Counted from the first letter of the stretch, positions 32,396-44,811 are shown. The stretch: DNA of 64,000 nt from Meghimatium bilineatum (GCA_034231615.1 CM067309.1:29467860-29531859); one strand, 5' to 3'. Made by a program: numbers and translations. The notes: generated from the letters alone by a model not told the origin.

Positions 32396-33040
32396 TTTGG
32401 TTCTGCAGTTAGGTGCATTTGCTTCCACTTTTTCTTATAATCTGCTTTTAACATGGTCTTACATTCATAGTACGTATTATCCTTTTCTATTTGTTCCAGT
32501 GATCCCCCTTTCCTTGCCAGGAGATCAGCTTTTTCATTTCCAGGTATGCCACAGTGACCTAGGATCCACTACAGTACTGTTTCTTTGGTAGTACTGCTGA
32601 GGTGTAGTAAGCAGGCCGTAAGTTCATTCACGCTCTTGTTCTTTGGATCTTTCAATGCCTGCAACACTGACTTTGCATCTGTTAGAAAGACTACATGCCT
32701 GTTGTGACTCGGCAAGCAATTTATGAGCATTTTGGCTGCCTCTATTATGGCTTCCATTTCTGCTTTGAAATATGTGGAATGTTTGCCTGTGGGTATGGAT
32801 TTTTATATTTTTTTTCCATCTGGTGTTACTATATATATTCCTGATCCTCCATCTATTACTGCCTCTTTCGCTGATCCATCTGTATATACATGTGTCCATA
32901 TATCCTTTGTGTATGCTTTCTGTATGTGATTCTTAGTTGTCTCCTTTAGTACTTGTATAGTAGTTTCTGTTTTCGAAATAATGCTTGGTATATTGTCCAT
33001 AATTCTTGAGAAGTTTGCCTGTCCCATGTTGGGTATGTGT
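32396..33040 (-). pseudogene. LINE RNase H domain fragment
   Basis: Minus strand from 33040: IWTHVYTDGSAKEAVIDGG (first catalytic Asp), GIYIVTPDGKKI, a frame change, KAEMEAIIEAAKMLINCLP (catalytic Glu), HVVFLTDAKSVLQALKDPKN (second Asp), NELTACLLHLSSTTKETVL, a TAG in place of Gln, then WILGHCGIPGNEKADLLARK (final acidic residue). All four acidic positions of an RNase H fold are present. Some LINE groups carry this domain after the RT; it removes RNA from the cDNA hybrid. The fragment is broken by a frameshift near 32825 and the stop near 32575. It is probably the same LINE group as 10070-10910. It lies in the sense orientation of the host intron. Confidence 0.9.
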
Positions 33041-33129
33041 TAAAGGTGTTTAGTGGTTTTAGGTTTTGTAGGTCTGTATCTGTGAGTGATTTCTGGAGCT
33101 GTTTAGCGGAGTGTACGGTAAGTATTTTA

Positions 33130-33365
33130 ATTATCTTATTTTACTTGCTATTATATGTTATCTATTTTCATTTCTCATTATCCCCTGTGCTCTGTCATGC
33201 TGCTCCATCTTTGCTTCCTCCGCTATATATTCATTATATCTGATTTTCTTTCCTCATTATCATAACCATGTTTGTCTCCATGTAAGATTCGCTGTACTGT
33301 GGCCTTTGTCCTGAAGAAAGATTTTTAGTCGAAAAGTCGAAACGTCGTCCGTCACTGTATCTCGC
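33130..33365 (+). mobile_element. Family C 3'-end fragment
   Basis: Matches the end of copy 2 (54920-55165): TTATCTATTTTCATTTCTC, CTCTGTCATGCTGCTCCATC, TTTGCTTCCTCCG and GTCCTGAAGAAAG...AGTCGAAACGTCG. Separated from copy 1 by the LINE fragment, so it may be a separate insertion. Confidence 0.7.
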
Positions 33366-33615
33366 TTCTAGGTTGTTTTATGACTCATCTTGGTAACATA
33401 TATACCTATTTCTGCACTACAAGATCTACATAAGTAACTATAAACACCAAACACCTCTAACACTCTCTCTCTCTCTCTCTTTCTCTCTCTCGAGATATTT
33501 TATTTTAGTCGTACCCTCTTTATAGTGTTTCCACTGCTAATAAGTTTTAAGTTAGTGCACATAATATCAGAAATGATCATGCGATATATTTTCTTGTCTA
33601 AGAAAACTACTTTAC
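33366..33615. other. Start of the paxillin intron; CT microsatellite
   Basis: On the minus strand this begins with the donor GTAAAG (33615 downward). A CT-rich microsatellite occupies about 33462-33491. Confidence 0.7.
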
Positions 33616-34118
33616 CTCAGTGTCTCTGGTAGACGTAATACATTCTAGCACTTCTGATGGTGGAGGTGGAGGCAGTGGAGGAGGTGTGGAGCTCCTAGAA
33701 TTATCCTCACTCGAATGATAGCTTATTCTGGTAACGTTGACCACAGGCTGAGAGAAATCTGGATAAGAGTATCCTAGACTGTTGTTACTTGACGAAAAGT
33801 GACCACTGTTGTTTTCCCCAAGGTAATCCACATTAGAACGTATATTTGACCCTGAGCAGTCATCTAATCTCTGTTGCAATTGGTAGATACTATCTTGGTC
33901 AACATTGTTAAGGCTGCCGTTGCTGCATTGTTGGAAGGAATATTGGGAGTTGTCAGCAGTGGCCTGATGCGGGTGTGTATGAGGATGATGTCTGCTGTTA
34001 TGTGGCTGGTCCCAGTAAGTATGTTGTCGGTGAGTTTCGAGTTGATGCTGCTGTCCCTTTTTGTTCTGATAAGATGAGATGTGAGCAGTCGTGTTTTGAA
34101 GGTCGGCTAAAAGGGCAT
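33616..34118 (-). CDS. PXN: Paxillin exon: LD1 motif and proline-rich region
   Basis: A 503-bp coding exon on the minus strand. The acceptor is TATTTTCAG (34119-34121). The first two bases complete a split Asp codon (G from the missing previous exon), giving DALLADLQNTTAHIS, the LD1 motif. A Gln/His-rich stretch follows, then YQLQQRLDDCSGSNIRSN, DYLGENNSGHFSSSNNS, YSYPDFSQPVVNVTRISY and PPPLPPPPPSEVLECIT, ending DTE at codon phase 0 with donor GAG-GTAAAG. The order LD1, tyrosine/serine-rich linker, polyproline is that of paxillin. The N-terminal Met-containing exon should lie at higher coordinates. About 168 residues, no stop or frameshift; clearly functional sequence. Translation begins in the previous exon, not at any start codon here. 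Confidence 0.93.
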
Positions 34119-34145
34119 CTGAAAATACACCAGTTTAAAATCAGT

Positions 34146-34180
34146 ACATGAGGGCCGTTCAATTAGTATCCCACCTTATT
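34146..34180. mobile_element. Mariner-like terminal repeat scrap
   Basis: CATGAGGGCCGTTCAATTAG is close to the GAGGG-CGTTCAA start of many mariner-type elements. No transposase is next to it. Confidence 0.3.
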
Positions 34181-34195
34181 TTTCTCTAGGAAAAT

Positions 34196-34512
34196 GCAAC
34201 ACAATACAATACAATACAATACAATTGTGGATACACTCAAGGAGAGAACGGAGCAACTATGGATGTGTCCAGTTTGCAGTGATGATGATCCGACGACTAA
34301 CTAACTAACAATACAATACAATACAATACAATAGTACAGTACAGTACAGTACAGTAAAGTAACGTAACATAATATATAACATAACAGTACAGTACAGTAC
34401 AGTAACGTAACATAATATAATATATAACATAACATAATAGTACAGTACAGTAACGTAACACGACATGACATGATATAACATAACATAATGTAACATAACA
34501 TAATATAATAAA
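34196..34512. repeat. Pentanucleotide repeat tract
   Basis: Runs of ACAAT, ACAGT, AACGT and ATAAC pentamers, with a short non-repeat insert (34225-34305). Lies about 80 bp from the LD1 exon on the upstream intron side. Confidence 0.9.
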
Positions 34513-34524
34513 ACCCTCCCTCTA

Positions 34525-34850
34525 TTATAGTCCATGACGTGTGACGTTGGTTGTCTTTCCACCGCCTTCTGTTCGTGTGCTGTCAATCATTTCCACTACC
34601 GATGTTATCTCATGCAACACTGGTGGCTGTCTAGAATCTTCTCACTTGGTCTTCTCCTATCCTTCTATCTCTTCAACTTTCACGATGTACTCCATCATTC
34701 TTCTTCTCATGATGTGTCCAAGTAATGTAAACTGTCTCATCTTGTTGCCAGCTAGCAGCCCTCTTTTTCAATTAACTTCTTTCAAGATATCTTCATTACA
34801 CTTTTTACATTACACTTCTCAACATTCTTCCATAAAATGTTTCTAGTTGA
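34525..34850 (-). pseudogene. LINE ORF2 C-terminal fragment
   Basis: Minus strand: NKMRQFTLLGHIMRRRMMEY, IVKVE, a degraded DRRR-SEKILDS block, then in another frame HEITSVVEMIDSTR and TTNVTRHGL. Conserved order of a LINE tail (GHIMR...RGRQR...W...RHG). Several frame changes. Confidence 0.7.
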
Positions 34851-34904
34851 ATTTTGCATTTCATCACAAAACTGTATTTTGCCACAATTTCTGTCATTGT
34901 ATAA

Positions 34905-35238
34905 AGATGCGACATGTAATGCCTGAGAAGGTTATAAACATCACGAGAAGAGACCGAATGTGGAATCAAGACATCAGAAAGATAGTAAAAACCATATCAT
35001 GCACACAATATATAGAAAGACAGCAGATCAACTGGTTCGGACACCTTATGCGAACGGAACCATCACAACCAGCTATCCAGACGTACAACAGCAGAAAGAA
35101 CTGCTACACGGTAAGAGGAAGAAAAGAACAATAAAGAAAGATTCAATCAGAGAGATTGTTAAAAACCACGGCCTCACCATGACAAGCGCAACAAAGATGG
35201 CCAAAGACAGAAAACTTCAACTCCCCACGACCGCCTAA
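34905..35238 (+). pseudogene. LINE ORF2 C-terminal fragment
   Basis: Relative of 9297-10010: VINITRRDRMWNQDIRKIVK, YIERQQINWFGHLMRTEPSQ and PAIQTYN in one frame. After a frameshift near 35090: GKRKKRTIKKDSIREIVKNH, GLTMTSATKMAKDRKLQLP, then TAA. Confidence 0.85.
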
Positions 35239-35399
35239 CGACATATGTGAAAAAGACATAGATAAAGAGTGTTTCACCAAAAGTAGACACTAACGGTCAG
35301 TATGGGCATATTCAATGATACCCGCGTTTCTATTGGTAAAAAGACTGACAATGTATACGGATCAGTTGACAGGTATAACAGGTATAACTATCAACCTCA

Positions 35400-35895
35400 A
35401 TAAGCATCCACACAATACTTATGAAGGCGCAGGCACGCTGGGCAGGTCATCTTGTGCGTATGGAGAACTCGCGTTTGCCAAAACAAATATATTATGGAGA
35501 ACTCAAGGCAGGATTTCGAAAAGCTGGTGGACAGAAAAAGCGTTTCAAAGACACTCTCAAGTCATCCTTGAAACATCTTAACATTGACGTAGGCGCTTGT
35601 GACAGCCTCTCTCAGGATAGAACATCATGGCGTTACAGCATTAGAACGGGAGCACTAACGGCAGAAGAATTCAGACAGGAAACTGCAAGACAGAAGCGGA
35701 CACGTAGAAAAGAAAAAACATCTCTACCTCACACAGATACCTTCTATTGTTGTCAATTCTGTAAAAGAACATTTTGTGCGCGCACTGGACTTGCTAGTCT
35801 TTTAAAAACGCACTATTAACTTTATTATTTTATTATTCAATGTTATTATTATTATGGTTGAGTTTTTGGTCATCGTCGATCACGACGGACGAACA
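35400..35895 (+). pseudogene. LINE ORF2 tail with zinc-finger terminus
   Basis: Open to TAA 35817-35819. Blocks: QARWAGHLVRMENSRLPKQI, YYGELKAGFRKAGGQKKRFK, DTLKSSLKHLNIDVGACDSL, SQDRTSWRYSIRTGA, TARQKRTRRKEK, then a terminal finger CCQFCKRTFCARTGL. LINEs of this type end in a C2H2-like finger thought to bind the element RNA or target. Here the first His is replaced by Leu (ASLLKTH instead of -SHL-TH). The downstream CGACGGACGAACATCATCAT is a typical 3' end of this family; the copy at 59930 has a similar end. Confidence 0.88.
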
Positions 35896-36474
35896 TCATC
35901 ATAACTAGGTCATGTTTACGTTTTCGTTGACAGGTCTCCTACGAACATGCGTACTGGTTATATGACATATGTGAACTCAATAATCAGCATGGCGGAAGAA
36001 CGAAGGTTCAAGTGCAAGAAGCAACAATTCCTCGATGTAATTAACCCATGACATTTCTGCAAGGATGAAATCCATCATGGCTAGTCATATTTAGTCCCTA
36101 GAAGACCTGTTCAACTGGCGCCCACTTCTCTTACAACTAAAAAGGGACTCCATACATTACGTGGACAAATAAGGGGATGAGTCTGACAAAGTTTGAGTTA
36201 TTGACAATGGGGAGTTACCAAAATTTGATGTCAACAAAAACATGTCTTTACCAATTAAATTGTGTGTTTTTTAAAATGTTTTTAGAAAAATCTTGGGAGG
36301 GGGAGGGGTGTTTATATTTTCTTTCCAAATAAATTTTTAGTGGGGGGGTGGTGTTGGGGAGGTGTTAAAATTTTCACAATTATATTAGGAAATCACTCAA
36401 TTCACGACCGCTTGTTGAAAAGTGGGAGGAAGATCAACAATTGGCACAGCATTGTTACAACCGATACAAATGAA
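35896..36474. other. No gene recognised
   Basis: Unique-looking, with a G-rich stretch near 36295-36365 (GGGAGGGGGAGGGG, GGGGGGGTGGTGTTGGGG) that could form G-quadruplexes. Confidence 0.4.
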
Positions 36475-39440
36475 TTCTTACCACAGACAAATTATACCAC
36501 ATAAACTAGAACATATACAAATGTAGTGTTACCACAGACAAATTATACCACATAAACTAGAACATATACAAATGGAGTGTTACCACAGACAAATTATACC
36601 ACATAAACTAGAACATATACAAATGTAGTGTTACCACAGACAAATTATACCACATAAACTAGAACATATACAAATGGAGTGTTACCACAGACAAATTATA
36701 CCACATAAACTAGAACATATACAAATGGAGTGTTACCACAGACAAATTATACCACATAAACTAGAACATATACAAATGGAGTGTTACCACAGACAAATTA
36801 TACCACATAAACTAGAACATATACAAATGTAGTGTTACCACAGACAAATTATACCACATAAACTAGAACATATACAAATGGAGTGTTACCACAGACAAAT
36901 TATACCACATAAACTAGAACATATACAAATGGAGTGTTACCACAGACAAATTATACCACATAAACTAGAACATATACAAATGGAGTGTTACCACAGACAA
37001 ATTATACCACATAAACTAGAACATATACAAATGTAGTGTTACCACAGACAAATTATACCACATAAACTAGAACATATACAAATGTAGTGTTACCACAGAC
37101 AAATTATACCACATAAACTAGAACATATACAAATGTAGTGTTACCACAGACAAATTATACCACATAAACTAGAACATATACAAATGTAGTGTTACCACAG
37201 ACAAATTATACCACATAAACTAGAACATATACAAATGGAGTGTTACCACAGACAAATTATACCACATAAACTAGAACATATACAAATGGAGTGTTACCAC
37301 AGACAAATTATACCACATAAACTAGAACATATACAAATGGAGTGTTACCACAGACAAATTATACCACATAAACTAGAACATATACAAATGGAGTGTTACC
37401 ACAGACAAATTATACCACATAAACTAGAACATATACAAATGTAGTGTTACCACAGACAAATTATACCACATAAACTAGAACATATACAAATGTAGTGTTA
37501 CCACAGACAAATTATACCACATAAACTAGAACATATACAAATGTAGTGTTACCACAGACAAATTATACCACATAAACTAGAACATATACAAATGTAGTGT
37601 TACCACAGACAAATTATACCACATAAACTAGAACATATACAAATGTAGTGTTACCACAGACAAATTATACCACATAAACTAGAACATATACAAATGTAGT
37701 GTTACCACAGACAAATTATACCACATAAACTAGAACATATACAAATGTAGTGTTACCACAGACAAATTATACCACATAAACTAGAACATATACAAATGTA
37801 GTGTTACCACAGACAAATTATACCACATAAACTAGAACATATACAAATGTAGTGTTACCACAGACAAATTATACCACATAAACTAGAACATATTCAAATG
37901 TAGTGTTACCACAGACAAATTATACCACATAAACTAGAACATATACAAATGTAGTGTTACCACAGACAAATTATACCACATAAACTAGAACATATACAAA
38001 TGTAGTGTTACCACAGACAAATTATACCACATAAACTAGAACATATACAAATGTAGTGTTACCACAGACAAATTATACCACATAAACAAGAACATATACA
38101 AATGGAGTGTTACCACAGACAAATTATACCACATAAACTAGAACATATTCAAATGTAGTGTTACCACAGACAAATTATACCACATAAACAAGAACATATA
38201 CAAATGTAGTGTTACCACAGACAAATTATACCACATAAACAAGAACATATACAAATGTAGTGTTACCACAGACAAATTATACCACATAAACAAGAACATA
38301 TACAAATGTAGTGTTACCACAGACAAATTATACCACATAAACAAGAACATATACAAATGTAGTGTTACCACAGACAAATTATACCACATAAACAAGAACA
38401 TATACAAATGTAGTGTTACCACAGACAAATTATACCACATAAACAAGAACATATACAAATGTAGTGTTACCACAGACAAATTATACCACATAAACAAGAA
38501 CATATACAAATGTAGTGTTACCACAGACAAATTATACCACATAAACAAGAACATATACAAATGTAGTGTTACCACAGACAAATTATACCACATAAACTAG
38601 AACATATACAAATGGAGTGTTACCACAGACAAATTATACCACATAAACTAGAACATATTCAAATGGAGTGTTACCACAGACAAATTATACCACATAAACT
38701 AGAACATATACAAATGGAATGTTACCACAGACAAATTATACCACATAAACTAGAACATATACAAATGGAGTGTTACCACAGACAAATTATACCACATAAA
38801 CTAGAACATATACAAATGGAGTGTTACCACAGACAAATTATACCACATAAACTAGAACATATACAAATGGAATGTTACCACAGACAAATTATACCACATA
38901 AACAAGAACCAACACAAATGGAGTGTTACCACGGACAAATTATACCACATAAACAAGAACATATTCAAATGGAGTGTTACCACAGACAAATTATACCACA
39001 TAAACAAGAACCAACACAAATGGAGTGTTACCACGGACAAATTATACCACATAAACAAGAACCAACACAAATGGAGTGTTACCACAGACAAATTATACCA
39101 CATAAACAAGAACCAACACAAATGGAGTGTTACCACAGACAAATTATACCACATAAACAAGAACAAACACAAATGGAGTGTTACCACGGACAAATTATAC
39201 CACATAAAGAAGAACCAACACAAATGGAGTGTTACCACAGACAAATTATACCACATAAACAAGAACCAACACAAATGGAGTGTTACCACGGACAAATTAT
39301 ACCACATAAACAGGAACGTATTCAAATGGAGTGTTACCACAGACAAATTATAGCACATAAATAAGAACAAATGAAATGTTACCACAGACAAATGACACAT
39401 AAACGAGAACCTATACACATAAAGTGTTACCACGTTCAAA
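36475..39440. repeat. 51-bp minisatellite, about 58 copies
   Basis: Nearly perfect tandem units containing GTGTTACCACAGACAAATTA, TACCACATAAACTAGAAC and ATATACAAATG. Two variable sites mark blocks: GTAG/GGAG, and CTAGAAC/CAAGAAC. About 38070-38590 is a run of near-identical CAAGAAC units. From about 38880 units carry CAAGAACCAACAC and are more diverged, as at an array edge. Unit length is 17 codons, so long open frames appear on both strands (QMECYHRQIIPHKLEHI and its antisense) wherever GTAG is GGAG. If the paxillin first exon lies further up, the array is in that intron. Confidence 0.98.
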
Positions 39441-40159
39441 CCCTCATTAAAACCCTGCAGGTGAGAAGGATGTCACAAATCTGCGTAATTTCATGATTGC
39501 TCGCTTGTCTATGAATTTTACGCATTTCACGCCTTCATCGTGTTTTCTGTGTCATTTAGACCCTCTACAGGATGGTACAGCGATCTCCATCCATCAACCT
39601 CCTGAATATGACCTGAATGTCAGGTCGCAATGTTGCTATTCTTTGCTCCCCTGTCAGGATCTGGTAATACACAGGCGATATTATCATGACCATCAATATC
39701 AGATGTTACGGCTCTCTAACCTCAGTTTCCATCACTGCTAAACCGGTTTACGGTACTCTATACCATGTTTTATAAACCGATTTCCAGTTCAGATTGAATG
39801 TAATTTATAACGCCATAATATCTGTCTGGTTGAATTGGATAAAGTATATAAGACAGTCCCAGTAGATACAAGGTTGCAGAAGTATCGATCAATTTTTCCG
39901 CAGTAAGTCTGGAGAGAAAACCCGGAAATAATATAGATTTTATCAGCACTAGGAAATTGAATCGGTAGTGGTGGTGTTAAATACTTCGACTGGCACATCC
40001 TGTAGTGTCCATAGAAAAAGTAGCACGCATATCGACGTCTAAAGGTTCCAGGAATGTGGGGTTTTTTTTCAGAGAAAGAAAGGCAATAAATCGGAGAAAT
40101 TCTTCACACAAAAAATGATATACATTTCTGAAGAAAAAAATTCTTGAGAAATATATGCA
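39441..40159. other. No gene; small SINE-B scrap
   Basis: AATGTTGCTATTCTTTGCTC and a diverged GTC-GG-TC block at 39625-39690 resemble the 5' end of family B (minus strand). Otherwise nothing recognised. Confidence 0.4.
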
Positions 40160-40215
40160 GAAGGTGGGGGAAAAAAACAAGATTCGAACTCAGTCCGTTC
40201 ATCAACACCTTCTCG
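40160..40215 (-). mobile_element. tRNA-like SINE head (possible family T)
   Basis: Minus strand: AAAGCGAGAAGGTGTTGATG, then CTGAGTTCGAATCTTG with a good Pol III B box. Too short and without acceptor-stem pairing, so not a real tRNA gene. Confidence 0.4.
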
Positions 40216-43200
40216 CTTTAAAGTGTTAAGTGTTTATTAAATCAGTAAATGACATCCGCAAAAAATATTATATCATTTAAACTTTGTTATTTAAAACGTT
40301 TGCCACTAACAAAGTAGATGGGACCAGCCTGATTGAAGTTAACAAATTCACAAATTCAAATATTTGGCTACATTGACACCAACAGATGAAAGATTTATTA
40401 AAGAAGTCAAATGTAGAATATCTTTATCAAATTAAACATTTCTCATGATTGGAAAAAAAAGAGTTCTTACAAATTATGTTGTATCAATTTTAGTGTATGG
40501 AAGTGAATCATAGAAAATCAGAAGAAAAGTAAGACATTACATGCCTTAACCACAACTGCCTCCAGTAAGAACTGTTATCTAGAATTGTCACGTGACCGGA
40601 TCCCTTGTTTGGATTTCGGTTGGTCACCATTTATATACTTGGAGTCGCCTTGGCTATTTTTAGCATGTGATTTCAAGTATGTAAATAGTGAACAACCAAA
40701 ATACCAACAATACTCAAATACGTAATGGGGTCCTAATTAATTCAGTTAAAATGTTTTTATTGGAGATAATATGTCTTAACGCTAAAATTAAAAAAACACC
40801 TTAGTGTTTTTCGTTAGGTGACCTACATTGTAGATATTTTCCAAAATTGGTGTCGCATTGTTTACTTCAGCGGTAGTCAGATCACATTGAACGCAAATCC
40901 CATTTGACTCAGTATGTATACAGTTAACCACATCAATAAACCAGTAGGTTTATTGCACAACTTGCACTGTTGGCTCTTCCACCTGCAATATTGCTTCATG
41001 ACAACTCAGCAATTGGAAATACACGCAATTTTCTCAGCCAATGGAATGGAAAGGGGAGCAGGGCACATCAGTAAAGTTGAACTTCGGTCGATTTCGTTTA
41101 TCTCGGATGACATATTCAGTCGGTGAATGAACGGGTCTAACTATTCAGATCTCTCGCCACTTCCTTCATTCAGACCTTGTATCTACTTCATGAAGTTGAG
41201 CTGGACCCACTCTTTCACTGAAGCACATATTTTCTCCAATTGGCACGTCTCTTCAGATCTTTCTTTGATACCCAGAAGATTCCAAATATTCGCTGCAAGT
41301 ACTATTTTGAGAAGCTTCCTACTTAGCGATGTGTGCACCTCTCTCTCTCTCAATATATATATATATATATATGGCTTCCAGATCACTTTGATCCTCTCTG
41401 GGATGTGACAGAAATCCCATCCACAAAAACTCATGTTGCCTATTGCGACATTAATGGCAAGTAACATTATTTTCTCCTCTTGGCCCCCGGCAACATATGA
41501 GCAAATGTTGTTAATTCAATACGGTTAAATCCAGATTAACAACTTATTTTAAAAAAAACTAAACAAAATATCAAAGTCTATACAATAAATGATTCAGACT
41601 GAAATCAGTACACTGAATTACAGACCAGGAACAAGTATGGGAAACAGGATATATCTATTTATCTATCTATGTGATGTGTCCTCTGCTAAACGTTGTCCTA
41701 CTGCCACACTATGAGCATCTCGGTTCTGTGCAAGCTGTACAGTCTAGCCTCTTCCAGTGCTATTTTCAGAAGTTCTTCGATGTTCTCGTTGTCATCGTCT
41801 GTTTCTTGTTCTCTGACCTGGAATTCTCAACCACCACCCCCCCCCCCCCCTTCCCCCAATTATTCCAATTATTAGTCTTTCTAAACGATTGTGTCGTTTT
41901 ATATGGTAGCTTGGGTTTTGTTTTTGTTTTTTTTTTTATATGGGCCCGTATTCTCTTCTACGTCCAAGTCTTTACGGATGTCTGTGTTCGGTCGTCTTTT
42001 TGTCCATGATATTCTAAGAACATTTCTATAATATTACATTTCAAATACTAATATTTTATTTTCCATTGCGGATGCCATTGCCTACATCTCGAAACTCATA
42101 ATCAAACTGGAAAATTATAGCTTCATAATAGTTGTAACTGATTTTCGAAACAGGATCATATTAATGCATACATACCCAGCAAATGAAATCAGTAAGTGTT
42201 AGGTCCTGAAAACTTGTCATATCGTTGGTAAGCAGCTAATGCTACTTTATAAACACAACATAGGTAAACTCAAAGTAGGCCTCAAAATAAAGTAAGTAAT
42301 TTGATAACTGATTATAGCTCATCCAGAGGCTCATAGAATCATGTCATTTACACACAAACTTCTGGGATAGAGAAGAAATGTATAGCAATTTTTACTGTCT
42401 TACCGTTAGTTTGTGTAGCAATATGAATGTATATATCACGAAGTTATCACATTTGATAAACAGTTCGTGGTCAGTAACCGAATATACGAGCTTCGATCTA
42501 CAAGAAATACCGCTTACGACATTTCTGCTAGACATTCACAAGTGAGAGGTTATTGAAAGGATTGTGATCAACCGGACAATCTATATTCCCGGATGTAGGA
42601 ACACAACTTCACTATCTTTCATACGCATATTTATACATACACACACGCATACAACCACTTGCACGTCTGAGTCTCGTCGCTTGAATATATCTCCGTCTGT
42701 CGTATTATAAAAGTGTAGATACACATAACAACACTTTGAGTTGTACATGTACGTACAGAGATAACCGTTGATGCACATAGCAGTACTTTCAGTTGAAACA
42801 TGAACGTAGTCATGAACGTAGTCATGAACGTAGTCATGTACGTAGATACGAAATCGCTAGAGGGAGAATGTGTTTCTATTATTTATTTTTTTGAACCTGC
42901 TGGGTCACGGAAGAAATTTCTATGAAAATGAATTATTTCCTAATGGCACATTTGTAAAGGAGTTGCAGGCAGAACCCATGTTGTGTATTGTTTTATTTAT
43001 CGTACTGAGAATGAGGGTGGGCGCTAAATCGCCTCACACTAACCCATATCTATAAAGATGTGTACATGACGTCACACACTTCAGCATATTATATGCTCAC
43101 ATAGAATTTTCTTTTTTAAATTCTTTCTACACCGAGGGTTCTCAGCCCATGGGTGGCAATCCTTAAACATCTTTACGAAAGGTTTTTTGTGGTGTAGCTG

Positions 43201-43275
43201 GATGAAAAAAATAAATACGAAATGTAATTTTAAAGCAATTTTTCGTTTGCTTGGGTGTCTTCGTTTTAATAATAA
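40216..43275. other. No gene; scattered repeat scraps
   Basis: About 3 kb without supported coding sequence. Contains GGTCACCATTTATATACTTG (near 40621) shared with 49846 and 50576; a family D scrap at 41215-41345; CT and TA microsatellites at 41341-41372; a C run near 41835-41855; and a 12-13-bp tandem CATGAACGTAGT (four copies, 42800-42842). Confidence 0.45.
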
Positions 43276-43442
43276 TGCACCGCCGACGATGGATGTGTCG
43301 GGCCATTGGCGCAAATAAACAGGCGACACAACGCATTTCCGTTCTCTGGACTACATCCTGCTGGAAATCTAGTAGGACCATGGTCATGCTACAAGGGAGA
43401 TACAGCGGGGGTTTGAGAATGAACGCTGAAGAAGACGAAGAA
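43276..43442 (+). mobile_element. SINE family A copy
   Basis: Starts CACCGCCGACGATGGATG, has GGGCCATTGGCGCAAATAAA, ACACAACGCATTTCCGTTCT, CTGGAAATCTAGTAGGACCA and ends GAATGAACGCTGAAGAAGAC. No clear target-site duplication. Confidence 0.85.
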
Positions 43443-43574
43443 TGTGTTTACATAAGGAAAATAACACTAAAAATCTTGAGTAATTCTGTATTCTGTTCCA
43501 GGATGATTCAATTATGCGACACAGTCACATACTACAACCGTAACCGTCGATGAATATAAGGTCTGCTAGCTTAT

Positions 43575-43760
43575 TAGGAATGATCCTGCTAAAGTGTCAC
43601 AGGTAGATTTTCCCGTGATTTTCATTGCATATCGACACATAAACTATACAAAGTTTGTGACCAATGAAAATAACGAGAAAAATTAAATGGGTCACTTTAG
43701 AAGGATGATTCCCAATGAACCAGCATGTCGTATATGTATCCATGGTCACACACTAATTCC
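43575..43760. mobile_element. Foldback MITE-like element, copy 2
   Basis: Same family as 5680-5822: CCCGTGATTTTCATTG pairs with CAATGAAAATAACGAG, and AATGATCCTGCTAAAGTGTC with GTCACTTTAGAAGGATGATT. Confidence 0.6.
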
Positions 43761-43859
43761 CAGTTCCATAATTGTCTGTAGTGTTCACATCATAGTGTCA
43801 AATCTGAATATAGATTTGTTTACGTTAGAGAATTCCGTGAGGTATATCGTACGTTTCTG

Positions 43860-44060
43860 CCAACAATCAGCTGGGTTACATCCTTCTGCGGGTATAGGTC
43901 CAGCGGTTTGTCGAATACAGCGTCATCCATCTTGGCTGATATGAATTTTCATTAGTAACTTTGCGTATACTTTGTGTCGTCAGCCAAGTACGGATTTGTT
44001 GGATCAGCCAAGATGATTGACTATGTGTCACCAGTTCGCAGGATTTAGAATTTTAGATGG
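43860..44060. mobile_element. MITE-like relative
   Basis: Carries ATGAATTTTCATTAGTAACT, TATACTTTGTGTCGTCAGCC and GATCAGCCAAGATGATTGAC, shared with 23345-23405 and parts of 49130-49210, 50650-50760 and 63800-63880. Boundaries uncertain. Confidence 0.45.
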
Positions 44061-44164
44061 ATGTCAATGAGCCATTTGCGAAAACGCGTGATCTAGATTT
44101 CATTATTTTAACGCATTAAATTTCAATCATCTTCATCATCATCATGTGACATTCTTTTCAGAAC

Positions 44165-44395
44165 GTGGATCTTCCTTATGGATTCTCTAAACACTCCGTG
44201 ATTCTGGGCGAATTAACCTGCCCAATCATGGCACTAAATTTCCCTGAACACTCCGCGATTCTGTGCGAATTGACCTGCCACAGATAGAGACAATTTCAAT
44301 TATGGCACTAAATTTCCTTGAACACTACGAGATTCTGGGAGAATTGACCTGCCGAAGCTAGAGACAATTTCAATTATGAAACTAAATTTTTAACA
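44165..44395. repeat. About 75-90-bp tandem repeat, 3 copies
   Basis: Units contain GAACACTCCGCGATTCTGTG, GAATTGACCTGCC and AATTATGGCACTAAATTTCC. Confidence 0.8.
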
Positions 44396-44811
44396 AGTTA
44401 AAATTATATTAAATTATACTGAAACATATTATCGATGTGTTTTCTTTTAATATGTTAAAATGCCTTTTTTAATGTATTAGGGCTCTGTTTCTGTATGTCG
44501 TGGATCAGTTGATTCTATAAAATAGGGTCACAACTCGAAACATATTGGGAACCTGTGTTCTACATACCCAAACATACACAAGTTATTTTACTCTAATTGC
44601 TCTTGAACCACTTAAACAACGGTACTGGCTCTCGAGTCTTTACTTAACACTTAGCAGCGCAGTCTCGTGGCGTCGTCAACTGGATACTTAGCTCACATTT
44701 ATTTGTACGCTATGATGACGTGGGCCTTTGTGCCAGAAGTATTAGTAAGTTAGTCTCGCAAGACGAACTTAAAACATCGATAGTAAGCTTGAAAAGTCAC
44801 TGTACATGTCA

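Noticed and set aside
33874..34077. Plus-strand open frame of 67 residues
   Set aside because: Antisense shadow of the paxillin LD1 exon.
38612..39364. 250-residue open frame of 17-residue repeats (QMECYHRQIIPHKLEHI)
   Set aside because: It exists only because the 51-bp unit is a multiple of three and these units have GGAG instead of GTAG. The antisense strand is equally open. No splice or start context.
43905..43930. Candidate paxillin first exon (ATGGATGAC on the minus strand)
   Set aside because: It would read MDDAV rather than MDDL, has no donor at the required phase, and lies in a MITE-like repeat.
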